From Engraulis encrasicolus (taxonomy: Eukaryota; Chordata; Actinopteri; Clupeiformes; Engraulidae): a stretch of DNA of 64,000 bases. Below, in pieces: positions 45,220 to 60,179 of this stretch. How positions within the stretch are numbered: the stretch's first letter is position 1; the number at the start of each line of letters is the position of its first letter. Made by a program: the position numbers and the translations under genes. The stretch lies in the NCBI RefSeq assembly GCF_034702125.1, contig NW_026945698.1:743935-807934 (forward strand), read 5' to 3'. The notes under the pieces are model-generated. The model had not been told where the DNA came from, did no database searches, and was given only the letters and a program-made list of their open reading frames with translations.

Positions 45220-45645
45220 TAATTTAACCCTTTGTCTTCATGCACCTTACCAGAATCTACCTTGATTACCGTCTCATATGTCTTTTCTCTCTTACTTCTA
45301 CATCACAATACTAGATTATACATGTATCTGTCATCACTCATTTCTGGTCATTTTTATCTCGTCTACCTCAAATCTCAGAGTATGTTTTTTTGCACATTTG
45401 TCTACACAGAATATGTTTTTGCACATTGCATTTTATTTTTTCTTTAGTTTTTATTTTTCTCCTCCCTGACTATTACCTGTTTTGTTATGTATGTGTCTTT
45501 AAATGTACATGTGGGCATTATGTGTATTTATGTAAGCTACTTGACACCTGAATTTCCCCTCAGGGATCAATAAAGCTACTCTACTCTACTCTACTCTAAT
45601 AAAGTTACTCTACTGTACTCTACTCTACTCTACTCTAAACTTGGC
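45220..45645 (+). mobile_element. LINE 3' tail fragment
   Basis: AGCTACTTGACACCTGAATT and GGATCAATAAAG followed by ACTCT repeats match the 3' tails at 42100-42181 and, in complement, 46661-46720. Only 3' untranslated sequence is present. Confidence 0.7.
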
Positions 45646-46228
45646 TTAGTTAACCTACAGAACGTGATGAAACTGTTCATAGATAGCCCACGGGTGCCAT
45701 TTAGTTAAGAAAGGACTCATCATATCGTCGGGTTGCTACCAAAACCGCCTAAGTCCGACTTTGGTCAAAATTAGATTTTTACATAAACTTGCTCCCCTAC
45801 CACAGCTGCATCACCCTGCCTTTCCGCCAGGGTCATTGATCAATCACAACAGTCACCAGAGTCAAAAATCTGTATGTATAAAGTCACACACTGCCTATGA
45901 GAAAATGAATGACCAGGGGCGTAGCTCAGGGATGGAGTGGGATTACTTTTCCCACCGGGACAATTTTCCCCTTGGCGGCCTTTTTAAAAAAAAAAAAAGC
46001 GAACAACATGGTTTCCTAACCAAAAAGACAAAAACCACGAAATCTGCAGTCGTACTACATGTGGACATAAGTGTTGTCAAAATATCAACCTGAAGTGGAG
46101 AATTGTAGCCTACACCTTGATAAAATACACAGCCAGTAGTGTAGTCTACGTAAAACGCAGGTATACGCACCCATTTCAAAATTTCAGGGATTAGGCCTAC
46201 AGTACAGTCAACACGAAATTCGTACACA
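45646..46228. other. Unassigned; possible hAT end
   Basis: CAGGGGCGTAGCTCAG at 45915 and CAGTAGTGTAGTCTACG at 46133 resemble hAT-type ends, but no duplication was found. No gene seen. Confidence 0.35.
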
Positions 46229-46431
46229 GGTGCAACTCAATGTGCTTCACAAAGTTAACAAATGTAAATGAAAGGAAACAGGGAAGAAAGAAGGAAATAA
46301 ATTTGAGTCAAAAAACATTTAAAACATTAAGATAAAACATAAGGTAAAACTAAAAATAAAATAAAATAAAAAAAATTAAATAAACATCAAAATAATAATA
46401 ATAATAACAAAAGAATGATATGTAATTTAAG

Positions 46432-46731
46432 CTAGGGGAAAGCATCTGAGAACAGCTTTGTCTTGAGTCTAGATTTAAAGCTATCAATAGTGGGTGCATT
46501 TTTCACGTCATCTGGAAGCTGGTTCCAAAGCTTTGAAGCATAGAAGCTAAAGGCTGCCTCTCCACGCTTTGTTTTGACTTTTGGAATCACCAGCAAATTC
46601 TTCTCCGTTGACCTTAGTGACCTGGTTGGTGCATACAGCTGAAACATATCCAGTAGATATAGAGTAGAGTAGAGTAGTAGAGTATCGTTTATTGATCCCA
46701 GAGGGAAATTAAGGTGCCAAGTAGCATACAC
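46432..46731 (-). pseudogene. L2 reverse-transcriptase protein, C-terminus
   Basis: On the minus strand QLYAPTRSLRSTEKNLLVIP, GEAAFSFYASKLWNQLPDDV and FKSRLKTKLFSDAF and a stop form the conserved L2 C-terminal domain. The coding part begins at about 46659; residues encoded above that come from the tail of the inserted LINE. The frame of this block is intact. Confidence 0.85.
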
Positions 46732-46834
46732 ACATAAATAAAGACATTACCCACAAGACATAATACACATATTTACACATAAAATAATCATATATAGCTT
46801 ACTGTTGCATACATTTTGCCAAGGCATCTCTCTC

Positions 46835-46906
<72 letters not shown>

Positions 46907-47128
46907 CACACACACACAACACACACACCAAATATAAAGTGTAAAAGTCCACAGTGTTAACATGTGCCTTAGCCAAGTGGCACATAGAAGCCAAGACAAA
47001 GTGTTCATAAAGTGTCCAGGAGTGTCCATAGTCTCTCTGCCTAGTACAATGTCCATAGTATTCCTTGGAAAAAGGATGGGGGGGGGGCTCGCCCCCTGTG
47101 TCACTACACACACACTCTCTCACACACA

Positions 47129-47200
<72 letters not shown>

Positions 47201-47221
47201 AAAAATAAAGTGTACATAGTG

Positions 47222-48700
47222 TCACCTGTGCTGGGTGGCCAAGACAAAGTTACCATCAAAGTGTCCAGGAGTATCAGTAGTCCAAGGGGTTACACACGTC
47301 AACTGTGTCTCTCCACACACACACACACACACACAATGTGCAATGTTGAATAGCTGGATGGCCCTGGGTACAAAGGACTTTCGCAGCCTGTCTGTCTTGC
47401 AGGAGATGGCGCGCAGTCTGTGGCTGAACAGGCTTCTCTGGTTGTCGAAGACTGGGTACAGGGGGTGCTTGTAGTTGTCCAGGATAGAGTCTAATCTGCT
47501 AAGTGTCCTCTTGTCAGCTGTGGTTGTGAGGGCGTCCAGTTCTGTGCCTACCACAGACCCTGCTTTCCTCACCAGCCTGTCAAGCCGTCCAGCATCTCTC
47601 TTCCTAATGCTGCCACCCCAGCATGCCACAGCATAGGAGAGCACACTGGCCATGGCAGACTGGTAGAACATCTGCAGGAGTCTGTTGCACACATTGAAAG
47701 ATCTCAGCTTTCTCAGAAAGTAGAGTCTGCTCTGTCCTTTCTTGTACAGTGCGTGTGAGTTAGCAGACCAGTCCAGTTTAGAGTCCAGGTGAACACCCAG
47801 GTACTTGTATGTGGAGACTGTCTCCACAGTCTCCCCCTCAATGGAGACAGGCACCAGGGGTGGGGTGGTTCGCCTGAAGTCGATCACCATTTCTTTGGTT
47901 TTGGTGGTGTTCAGCCGCAACTGGTTGGTTCTGCACCATTTCACAAAGTTCTCCACCAGTCCCCTGTACTCCCCCTCCTGCCCATCTTTGATGCATCCAA
48001 CAATGGCTGTGTCATCCGAGAACTTTTGCATGTGGCAGGTCTTCGTGTTGTAGTTGAAGTCAGTGGTGTACAGGGTGAACAGCACGGGGGAAAGCACCGT
48101 TCCTTGTGGAGCTCCAGTGCTGCTGATTACAGTCTCTGATGTGAGGTCGCCTAGTCTGACAAACTGGGGCCTTCCTGTGAGGTAGTCTGTGATCCAGTTC
48201 ACCAGCCCCGTCTCCACTCCCATCTGCAGTAGTTTGTTTCTCAACAGGAGTGGCTGTATTGTGTTGAAGGCGCTGGAGAAATCAAAGAACATGATTCTAA
48301 CAGCACTGCTTCCTTTGTCCAGGTGAGAATGCACTCTGTGCAGCAGATACAGAATAGCATCCTCAACTCCCACCTTCTCCTGGTAGGCAAATTGTAGTGG
48401 GTCTAGGGCGTGGTGAACTTGGGGTTTCAGTATGTTGAGCAGCAGTGCACGCTCGAATGTCTTCATTATATGTGATGTGAGGGCTACCGGTCTGTAGTCA
48501 TTCAGTTCTTTGGGGTGTGGCTTTTTGGGGACAGGTATGAGGCATGAGGTTTTCCACTGTGTGGGCACCTTACCCGCTTGCAGACTCTTATTGAAAATGT
48601 GTTGCAGTGGCTCAGCTAGCTCTTCTGCACAGATCTTGAGGAGTCTGGCACTGACCCCATCAGGTCCGTTGGCCTTCGGCTTAAGCCTTCTCAGTGCGCT
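47222..48700 (-). pseudogene. LINE reverse-transcriptase frame
   Basis: The frame contains RT blocks NDYRPVALTSHIMKTFERAL, MFFDFSSAFNTIQP, TGAPQGTVLSPVLFTLYTTD and FSDDTAIVGC, which keeps the catalytic Asp pair, then TTKTKEMVIDF and YKYLGVHLDSKLDW. The C-terminus matches the copy at 41331. It runs in frame from about 48719 (TGQVRSALRRLKPKANGPDG) but is out of frame with the upstream endonuclease part. The last residues run into a CA array (HCVCVCVC), so the natural end is blurred. Clade: jockey superfamily, L2/CR1-like; the exact clade is uncertain. Confidence 0.85.
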
Positions 48701-49793
48701 CCTGACTTGTCCTGTCGTAATGGTGGGGGGTGGCTGCTCCGTTTGCAGTGGGGGGGGAGGGGAGAGGTTCCATCTGTGTCGGTGTGTCAGTGCAGGTTAC
48801 TTCAGAGGAGGTGGGAGAAGGAGGAGGGAAGTCCAGTGTGAAAGCAGAGGGGAGAGGGGGGATGGGAGAGGTGCAGGGGACTTCAGAGGAGGGAGGAGGA
48901 GGAGGGAGGTCCAGTGTGAGTGCTGGGGGGAGAGGGGGGATGGGAGAGGTGCAGGGGACTTCAGTGGAGGTAGGAGGAGGAGGAGGAGGAGGAGGAGGGA
49001 GGTCCAGTGTGAGTGCTGGGGGCTGAGGGGGGATGGGTGAAGTGTGGGCTGCACAGACCAAAGGTGGTGAGGTGTCTTCAGTGGTGGGAGAGTGGGGAGG
49101 GGGGCACTGCGTGGTGGGAGTTGTGCCGCTAGCCGTGCAGTCTTCGGATGGGCAATTAAATCTGTTGTAGAACAGATTAAGCTCATCCGCTCTGTCTTTA
49201 TTGCCCTCAGCCCCTCCACTCTTGGCTCCAGAACCGGTCATCGCTCTGATGCCCTGCCATAACTGCCTTGGGTTGCTTTCCATCTTCCTCTCCACCTTCC
49301 TCCCATACGCCTCCTTAGCAGCCCTCAACTCTCTCTTCAGCTCCCTCTGAGTACTCCTCAGCTCCTCAGCGTTGCCCTCCTTGAAGGCCTTCTTCTTGTG
49401 TTTCAGGAGTTCTCTCACCCTCCTAGTCACCCAGGGTTTATTGTTGGGGAAGCAGCGCACAGTCTTGGTTGGGACTGCGACATCCATACAAAAATTGAGG
49501 TAGTCGGCTGTGCAATCAGTGATCTCCTCCAAGTTCTCACTGTCCTGCAGTACACTCCAGTGTGTGGACTGAAAGCAGTCTCTCAGCGCCTCTTCTGCCT
49601 CTGGAGTCCACACTCTGACAGTGCGTGTTGTGGTGGGGAGCCTCTGTACACTTGGTTTGTAAACGGGCTGTAGCTGTATTATGTTGTGGTCAGAGGAGCC
49701 CAGTGGGGGAAGGGGGGAAGCGTTGTATGCGTCCCTCACGTTTGTGTATAGTAGATCAATTGTCCTGTTTTTTTCTTGTAGCGCAGTCCACAT
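48681..49793 (-). pseudogene. LINE endonuclease C-terminal part and Pro-rich linker
   Basis: This frame starts with the last endonuclease block (TIDLLYTNV, LGSSDHNIIQL with Asp-His), followed by the connecting domain. A tandem proline-rich repeat of roughly 27 residues (SPIPPLPPALTLDLPPPP, SSEVPCT) is present about four times at 48790-49050. The frame ends out of register with the reverse transcriptase near 48720. Confidence 0.8.
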
Positions 49794-50634
49794 GCTGATA
49801 AAAGTTTGTCAGTGTGTTGTTGAGAGTGACATGGTTGAAGTCGCCCGAAATTGCAAAAAAGGCGTCAGTGTGCTGTGTTTGCAGCCTGGCAACAGTAGCG
49901 TGGATGATGTCGCACGCTGTATCTGGGAGAGCCCGCGGCGGAATGTAGACGCAGATCACAATGGCGTGCGTGAATTCCCTAGGCAAATAATAGGGACGCA
50001 AACTCACAGCAACCAGTTCCAGATCCTTGCTGCAAAACGTCTCTTTCACAGTGACATGTCCTCGGTTACAATATCTCTCGTTGATGTAGACCAACAGTCC
50101 CCCACCCCTCTTCTTTCCCGCGAGTTTTGTATCTCGGTCCAGTCTTACCATACTGAAGCCGGGCAGTTCAACTTCAGCGTTCGTCACGTTGTTATTCAGC
50201 CATGTTTCGGTCAAACAGATCAAGCTGGCTTCACGGTACTCCCTCTGATCCTTAACCAGAGCAGCCAGCTCGTCCGATTTATTGGCTAGAGAGTTCACAT
50301 TTCCCATTACAATCGCGGGAACAGGGGGCTTACATCTCCACTTGTTTTCCCGACGTTTAATACGTACGGCTCCTCCAGAGCGTCTTCCACGAAAACAAAA
50401 CAAGTCCTTCGGAATGTTGGCTGGGATTGCGCATGGAGACTTGCGAAGTGCCATCAGCTGATTCCTTGAGTATGTAAGTCTCCCTTTGTCCGGACGAACT
50501 CCAAACTTATCCATATCCATAGGATATAATTTAAGACACCGTGTGGTGATCAGGATTAAAGAAAGAGATAAGTAGAAAAATACAAAAAGACGAAAAACAG
50601 AGACAAAACACGGAGCTACTCGACTTGCAGCCAT
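49756..50634 (-). pseudogene. LINE N-terminal endonuclease frame
   Basis: The frame starts MAASRVAPCFVSVFRLFVFF, with a hydrophobic stretch near residues 10-30. It then shows AP-endonuclease motifs: NVNSLANKSDEL, CLTETWLN, RGGGLLVYI and ISGDFNHV. It runs into a stop at 49756 after a slip in the T run at about 49770-49777, where the next frame takes over. Confidence 0.8.
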
Positions 50635-50670
50635 TCACCAGGCGCACCGGAAACTGAGCACCAAAATATG

Positions 50671-52111
50671 TGGGTCCCATTCCATTTAATGATTTAAACA
50701 CAAGTAGCCTTGCCTTAAAATCAATTCTGTAGCTTACTGGGAGCCAATGCAACAATCTTAAAATTGGAGTAATGTGGTCGAACTTCCTTGTTTTTGTAAG
50801 AACCCTTGCTGCTGTATTTTGTACAAGTAAGGCCCCTAAATTTAGAGACGTTTTTTATGTGATAAAATGCAGACTTAGTAATAGCTTTCATGTGACTGTT
50901 GAAGTTTAGGTCACTGTCAATGAGGACCCCAAGATTTTTAACTGTTTCCCTTGCTTTCAGTCCCTTCGTTTCAAGGATAGTAGCAATCTTTTGTCTCTCC
51001 TCTCTTTTCCCAAATATAATGACTTCAGTTTTATCTGTGTTCAGCTGGAGGAAATTGTGAGACATCCATTTGTTAATTTGGTCCATGCAATGATAGAGTG
51101 ATTCAAGGGGGGTGTAGTCATTGGGGGACATAGATAAGTAGAGCTGGGTATCATCCGCAAAGCTATGGTAATTTATGGAGGTATTCTCGATAATGTGTCC
51201 CAGTGGCAACATATACAGATTCAACAGTAGTGGTCCCAGAATGGAGCCCTGGGGGACCCCACAATTCAGAGACATCGGTGATGAGGTATGTCTTCCAATG
51301 ACGACAAAAAACGTCTTTGTTGAAAGTACGATTTTAACCAGTTGATCACTATGCCTGTAAAGCCAACCCAATGTTCCAGTCTATGTAGTAAGGCATGATC
51401 AACTGTGTCGAAAGCTGCGCTTAAATCTAGTAGCACCAAGACGGATGATTTGCCAGCATCAGAATTCAATCTTATGTCATTCAAAGCTTTAATAAGAGCT
51501 GTTTCAGTGCTGTGGTAGGCCTGATTAAAACGTATCAAGGTAGCTATTAGACATTAGAAAGGCAGTTAATTGGTTAAAAACTCTTTTCTCTATTATTTTA
51601 CCCATGAATGGTAGATTGGATATGGGCCTATAGTTGTTTAGTACCAGTGCATCCAGGTTGTTCTTTTTCAGTAAGGGTTTCACAACTGCTTCTTTCAGAC
51701 AGCCTGGGAATATGCCTGTTTGTACTGAGGTGTTGATGATCTGAAGTACATCTGGTGATATTAGATGTAAGATGTATTTGAAGAAGGCTGTTGGTAGAAT
51801 ATCTAAGTCAGATGTAGAGGAGCTAAGACTTTGTACCGTTCTATTAAGAATGTCCACATCAATTAAATGAAAATTCTCATGAGGTTAGGATTTAACTTCA
51901 CCGTTGCAAGTTGGTCCGAATCTTGGGCCGGTTGCACATGTGTGAGTATGTTTGTACGTATTTTTTCAATCTTTCCTTTGAAAAAGGATGCGAACTCATT
52001 GCATTTGCTGACTGAGAGGAACTCAGAGGGCATTTGATTTGGGGGCCTTGCTAGCTTTTCGGGGGCAGTAACATCCATAATATGGGTCATCCTTGAATTA
52101 AAATTAACCAC
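50671..52111 (-). pseudogene. L2 reverse transcriptase, upstream and middle parts
   Basis: Successive frames carry L2 blocks: MTHIMDVTAPEKLA (52090), ILPTAFFKYILHLISP and NNYRPISNLPFMGKIIEKRV (51525-51857), STETALIKALNDIRLN and LLDLSAAFDTVDHALL (51266-51538), then NCGVPQGSILGPLL and FADDTQLYLS (50721-51371). HWLPVSYRIDFKARLLVFKS reaches the junction. At least three frame changes and an internal stop show decay. The active-site Asp pair remains. Confidence 0.85.
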
Positions 52112-52379
52112 GAGATCATCTGCACTCTCTGCAGTTTGACTTTGGATCTCTGAAAGTGCTTGCTGAAAGAGTGAGGCTGTCTCACAGTTGATTATACGTG
52201 ATGACTTTAACAGATAGTCAGCAGAATAGACAGCGATTACAGATCAAAACAAAATGACTCTTGATGATTTGGAACAGAACTCAAAAATAATACCAATAAT
52301 AATAAAGTTAAAATACAAAAGAAAACAGAACAGAATAATATTTTTTTAGATGAAAAGTTAGAAATCAGGAGTTTCGGGA

Positions 52380-53030
52380 TTAGAAAAGAGAAGAAGAGAG
52401 GAGAGGATGAGAGGAAAGGAGAGGAGAGGAGGAGAGGTGAGGTGAGGTGAGGTGAGGTGAGGTGAGGGGAGGGGCGAGGAGAGGAGAGGAGAGGAGAGGG
52501 GAATAGAGGGGAGGGGAGGGGAGGAGAGGATGAGAGGAGAGGGGAAGAGGGGAGAGGAGAGGAGGCGTGGAGTGGAGAGGAGAGGAGATTAGAAAGGAGA
52601 GGAGAGGAGGCGTGGAGAGGAGAGGAGGAGAGGAGAGGGGAGGAGAGGAGAAGAGAGGTGAGGAGTGGAGAGGAGAGGAGGAGGAGAGGAGAAGAGGAGA
52701 GGAGAAGAGAGGAGTGGAGAGGAGAGGAGAGGAGAGAGAGGGGAAGAGAGGAGAGGAGAGGGTAGGAGGGGAGAGGAGAGGAGGCGTGGAGAGGAGAGGA
52801 GAGAGAGGAGAGGAGGTGTGGAGAGGGAGGAAGAGAGGAGAGGAGGTGTGGAGAGGGGAGGGGAGGAGAGAGGAGAGGAGAGAGGAGAGAGAGGGGAAGA
52901 GAGGAGAGGAGAGGGGAGGGGAGAGGAGAGGAGGAGAGGAGAGGGGAACGGAGAAGAGGAGAGAGGAGGAGGGGAGAGGAGGCGTGGAGAGGAGAGGAGA
53001 GGGGAGCAGAGGGAAGGAGAGAGAGGTCAC
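52380..53030 (+). repeat. Polypurine (GGAGA-type) tract, about 650 bp
   Basis: Almost uninterrupted G/A sequence built from GGAGAGGAG-like words, with occasional GGCGTGGAGAGG variants. Long open frames on both strands here (Glu/Arg-rich or Ser/Leu/Pro-rich) are composition artefacts. Confidence 0.95.
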
Positions 53031-53525
53031 CGTCTATAGAGAGAGATTCTACCAGCAGCAAAAATATGAGCTCCTTATAAAAGATGTTTTAACTACTGGT
53101 TTAGAGTCTAGTACAAGTGGCAAAAGTTATGAATATGAACATGAAGACTATGTAAACAAATTAGGCAAGGAAGTACAAGGATTACACCTATGGATTTCTT
53201 TTTATAACCTCCTATTAGAAGATCTGGGACTTCTTGGCTATCTGGCTAACAGGAACAACTGCCAACAACAGCAGCACTTCAAAACCCGCTCAGGGAAATT
53301 CAAGATCCATCCCATCCCATCCACCCAGAGTGACAACTACAAAGGGACCACAAAGGGACAAGAACGAGCAAAGGACACACAAAAAAGGGAAATTGAAAAA
53401 TAATAGGAGGTAAGCCATAAAGTTATCTACAGCAGCACTATTAGCTAATATTTAGCCTCATGAAGCTAAAAACAAAGCTGAGGCAGGCAGAACCGGAGTC
53501 ACTGCCTGTGAACATTTCATGACAG

Positions 53526-55697
53526 TTGGAAATGGCTACATTTAGGGGGCAGGGACAGAGCACACTTACCATCAGCTACCCTGCCACACTGACCAGTGAA
53601 GTGAAGAGGAAGAAATACAAAGAAAAATTACTAAGAGACTCTCCTGAAACATTGGTAGCAGACTTCATGGTCCTAAATGGCAAAGACACTGTATCAGATC
53701 TTGTGTTTTACACAGAGGACACAGATGCATGGCATCAGGCCATTAGCTCAACCAACAAGAACCTGAAAATGTGTGGGAATGGAGCAATGAGGCAACTCTA
53801 TATTGACTCTAAGCCCAAATTCAACATTAATGTGTACAACAATGGGACTGTTATGATCCAGGGACATGAGAAAAGCCTGGAAAAGTTTGAAAACGACTTC
53901 CCCACACTTAAAAGGCTGGCAGAGAAAATCAAATCCCCCACTCCCTCCACTGTAACAGCAGCAGCAGCAGCAGAGCCCACAGCCCCTCCCCCCCCCTTCT
54001 CTCACTGCCCCTGCCCCTGTCCCTCCCTTTGCTCCTTCTCCATGCACGGCCACTGCTTCTCACTCCCCTCTGACACCCAGGTCTGCTGTGTCAGTGCAAA
54101 GGATCCAAGAATGCCTGACTTTAGTGGAGAAGGAAATAGCAGAGTTCAAGGAAAATTCAGCTATCAGAAAATGACGTCATCAGAGAGATAAAAGATGAAC
54201 TTATGAACTTCAAGAGGGGAAATGAGATCAAGCTAAAGGCACTTGAATTAGGAATGGACAGTCTGAAAGACAGCAACAACACCCTGAATAGCGAAATGAC
54301 ACAACTAAAGGTGACACTAGAAGAGAAAGACAGCATTATTCAAAACCTGTCAAAACAGATTACCGCTCTGACAAACACCCTTGCAACACTAAAAGGGACA
54401 CATGTACAAACAACAACAACAGGTGCACAGACAGACAACAACCTGGAAATGTTTATTTATGTCCCCATCGGGAGAATATTCCTCCTCACCCACCGACCTT
54501 ACCCCACTACTGCCTACTGCACTAGGCACACCCACATCGAAAACGGGGTCAACTCCACCTGAACCATCCCTGACAACATGCACATCCACGCCTACACTCC
54601 TGCCTGTGACGACCACTGCTGAAACAACAGATCCACATACTCCGGGCCTATGTGGACCAGAGACGTCACCTGCACAGCAACCCCTGCCTGCTGCCTCAGC
54701 GCGAATGCCCCCAACCCTGCCTAGGACAACGCCGCCCCCACAACCAATGAAAACAGCCCTGCTCTTCGATTCAAATGACCGACATATTGACCCTCTAAAA
54801 CTCTTCCCCACCCACAGAGTAGCCAAATTCTGGTGCCCCACTACAGAGACTGCCCTGAACACTCTTTGTCCATCCACCCTCAAGGATCCCCAAAATATAA
54901 TCATCCATACAGGGACGAACGACCTACGATCAAAAGGGGAGGCCGTGGCAGAATCCCTGCATGTGGTGGCAATGAAAGCCCACAAACAATTCCCCACAGC
55001 AAACATAATCATTTCATCCCTCCTCCCCAGAAAAGACTTCCCCAAAGAATTGACCAACAAGATCAACAAGAAAATCGCTTCCTACTGCTCTGACATTCCA
55101 AACACTCGTGTTGCTCATCACCCATCACTCTCTGTGGAACACCTGTACGACCATGTACATCTCCACTCCAGTGCAATTGGACAGTTCGCAAAAAATCTTA
55201 AAGACACAGCATTAAACAGAACCTCACCTCCTCTCCGAGTCAGCACAGAGCCCCAGACCTGCGACAAAGAGCAAAGACCACACCACAGACATGGCGGACC
55301 ACACAGGACACCCAGGACCCATCCCAGCATGTCCCGGCCCCCTCGCATCCAGGTTGGAGAAGCCCAGCAAGGTGGAGCACAGCCCAGTTGGATACCAGCC
55401 AGACCAACCCAGACCATCAGCACACAGCGAGGTCGACCCGAGCCAAGGAAAGCCCAGGCCAGCGCTCCTCCGTCAGGCCCTGGAGCACACCAACATGACC
55501 TGTGTCACCAGCCCAGGCCAACACACACTCCAGGTGCATATGGGACCAGCACCCCACCAGGCAGCTGTTTATGTTGCCAGGCCCCACAGGGCCACAGAAC
55601 CTACGCAGACGTACTGCAAGGTCAAATACACCCGGCCTGCACTGACATCGGAGAGGTGAGGCAACTATTGCACCTCATCTTCAACAAACTCAGCTGA
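53526..55697 (+). pseudogene. LINE ORF1: coiled coil and SGNH-esterase-like domain
   Basis: The first frame (53526-54191) begins MEMATFRGQGQSTLTISYPA and contains GAMRQLYIDSKPKFNINVYN and VMIQGHEKSLEKFENDF. It loses register near 54100. A second frame (54203-54450) is a clear coiled coil (IKLKALELGMDSLKDSNNTL, KDSIIQNLSKQITAL). After another shift the third frame (to 55697) has an SGNH-hydrolase-like domain: block I LLFDSNDRH (about 54756), IIIHTGTNDLRS (about 54900) and a terminal His in DHVHLH (about 55148). A long Pro/Gln/His-rich tail follows. The Gly of the usual GDS block is replaced by Phe. Esterase ORF1 proteins are known from some LINE clades and are thought to aid RNP or membrane interactions. 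Confidence 0.7.
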
Positions 55698-55859
55698 GAC
55701 AGACAGTAAGGAGGTGAGAGGGGTAAGAGGGAGAGAGAAAGGGGGGGAAAAAACATGTAAATCTGTGTGTTATGTGACATACAACAGTTTCATTTTCTTG
55801 TTTTTTATTCATTCTATTTGTCACTTTCTATGACTTTAATGCCAAATCACATTTACACA

Positions 55860-56213
55860 TATTAAAATCATTCTCTGTAAGTTCCTGGAATATCCAGGGA
55901 CTTTATTCAACAACTTTTGGAGCAAAAAGCCTTAATCCAGATTTCTTATTGAATATCAAAAACCACGATATCATTGTTTTGTTAGAGACTTGGTGCAGAG
56001 CAGACGCTATTACTCACTGTCCCTCCGGGTATTATGAAATTATCTTACCATCCTTTAAAAACAAAAGCATAACACGTGGCAGAGATTCAGGGGTGGTCAT
56101 AATTTGGATCAGGGAATACCTTTCACCCTATTTACATACTGTAAAAAGAGGACCCACTCACATATGGCTAAAATTGAACAAAGGCATTGCAAATGATAAA
56201 AATGACACATATC
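55860..56213 (+). pseudogene. LINE ORF2 endonuclease, first part
   Basis: SVSSWNIQGLYSTTFGAKSL and IIVLLETWCRADAI form the N-terminal AP-endonuclease blocks (Asn and Glu sites). The frame reaches HIWLKLNKGIANDKNDTYL and is cut by the TA-flanked element at 56216. Confidence 0.8.
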
Positions 56214-56215
56214 TA

Positions 56216-60172
<3,957 letters not shown>

Positions 60173-60179
<7 letters not shown>

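Larger units (their letters stand above)
46661..50665 (-). mobile_element. Near full-length LINE inserted in L2
   Basis: The element runs on the minus strand from about 50665 to an AGAGT-repeat tail at 46661-46690. It carries endonuclease and reverse-transcriptase frames and several (CA)n arrays in its 3' part (46838-46930, 47100-47200, 47314-47335). ATAT flanks both junctions (46657-46660 and 50666-50669), a possible short target duplication. It belongs to the same family as the fragments at 41331 and 45220. Confidence 0.85.
46229..52230 (-). mobile_element. L2 LINE split by another LINE
   Basis: An L2-type LINE on the minus strand occupies 52230-50666 and resumes at 46660-46229, interrupted by a second LINE (46661-50665). 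The reading frame crosses the gap: FKSLNGMGPTYF stops at the junction and DMFQLYAPTRSLRS resumes. The 3' end (complement GTGAAGCACATTGAGTTGCA) fits L2. The element is 5'-truncated. Confidence 0.85.

Noticed and set aside
52237..53403. Glu/Arg-rich and Ser/Leu/Pro-rich open frames of up to 278 codons
   Set aside because: Composition artefacts of the polypurine tract; no domain or splice evidence.
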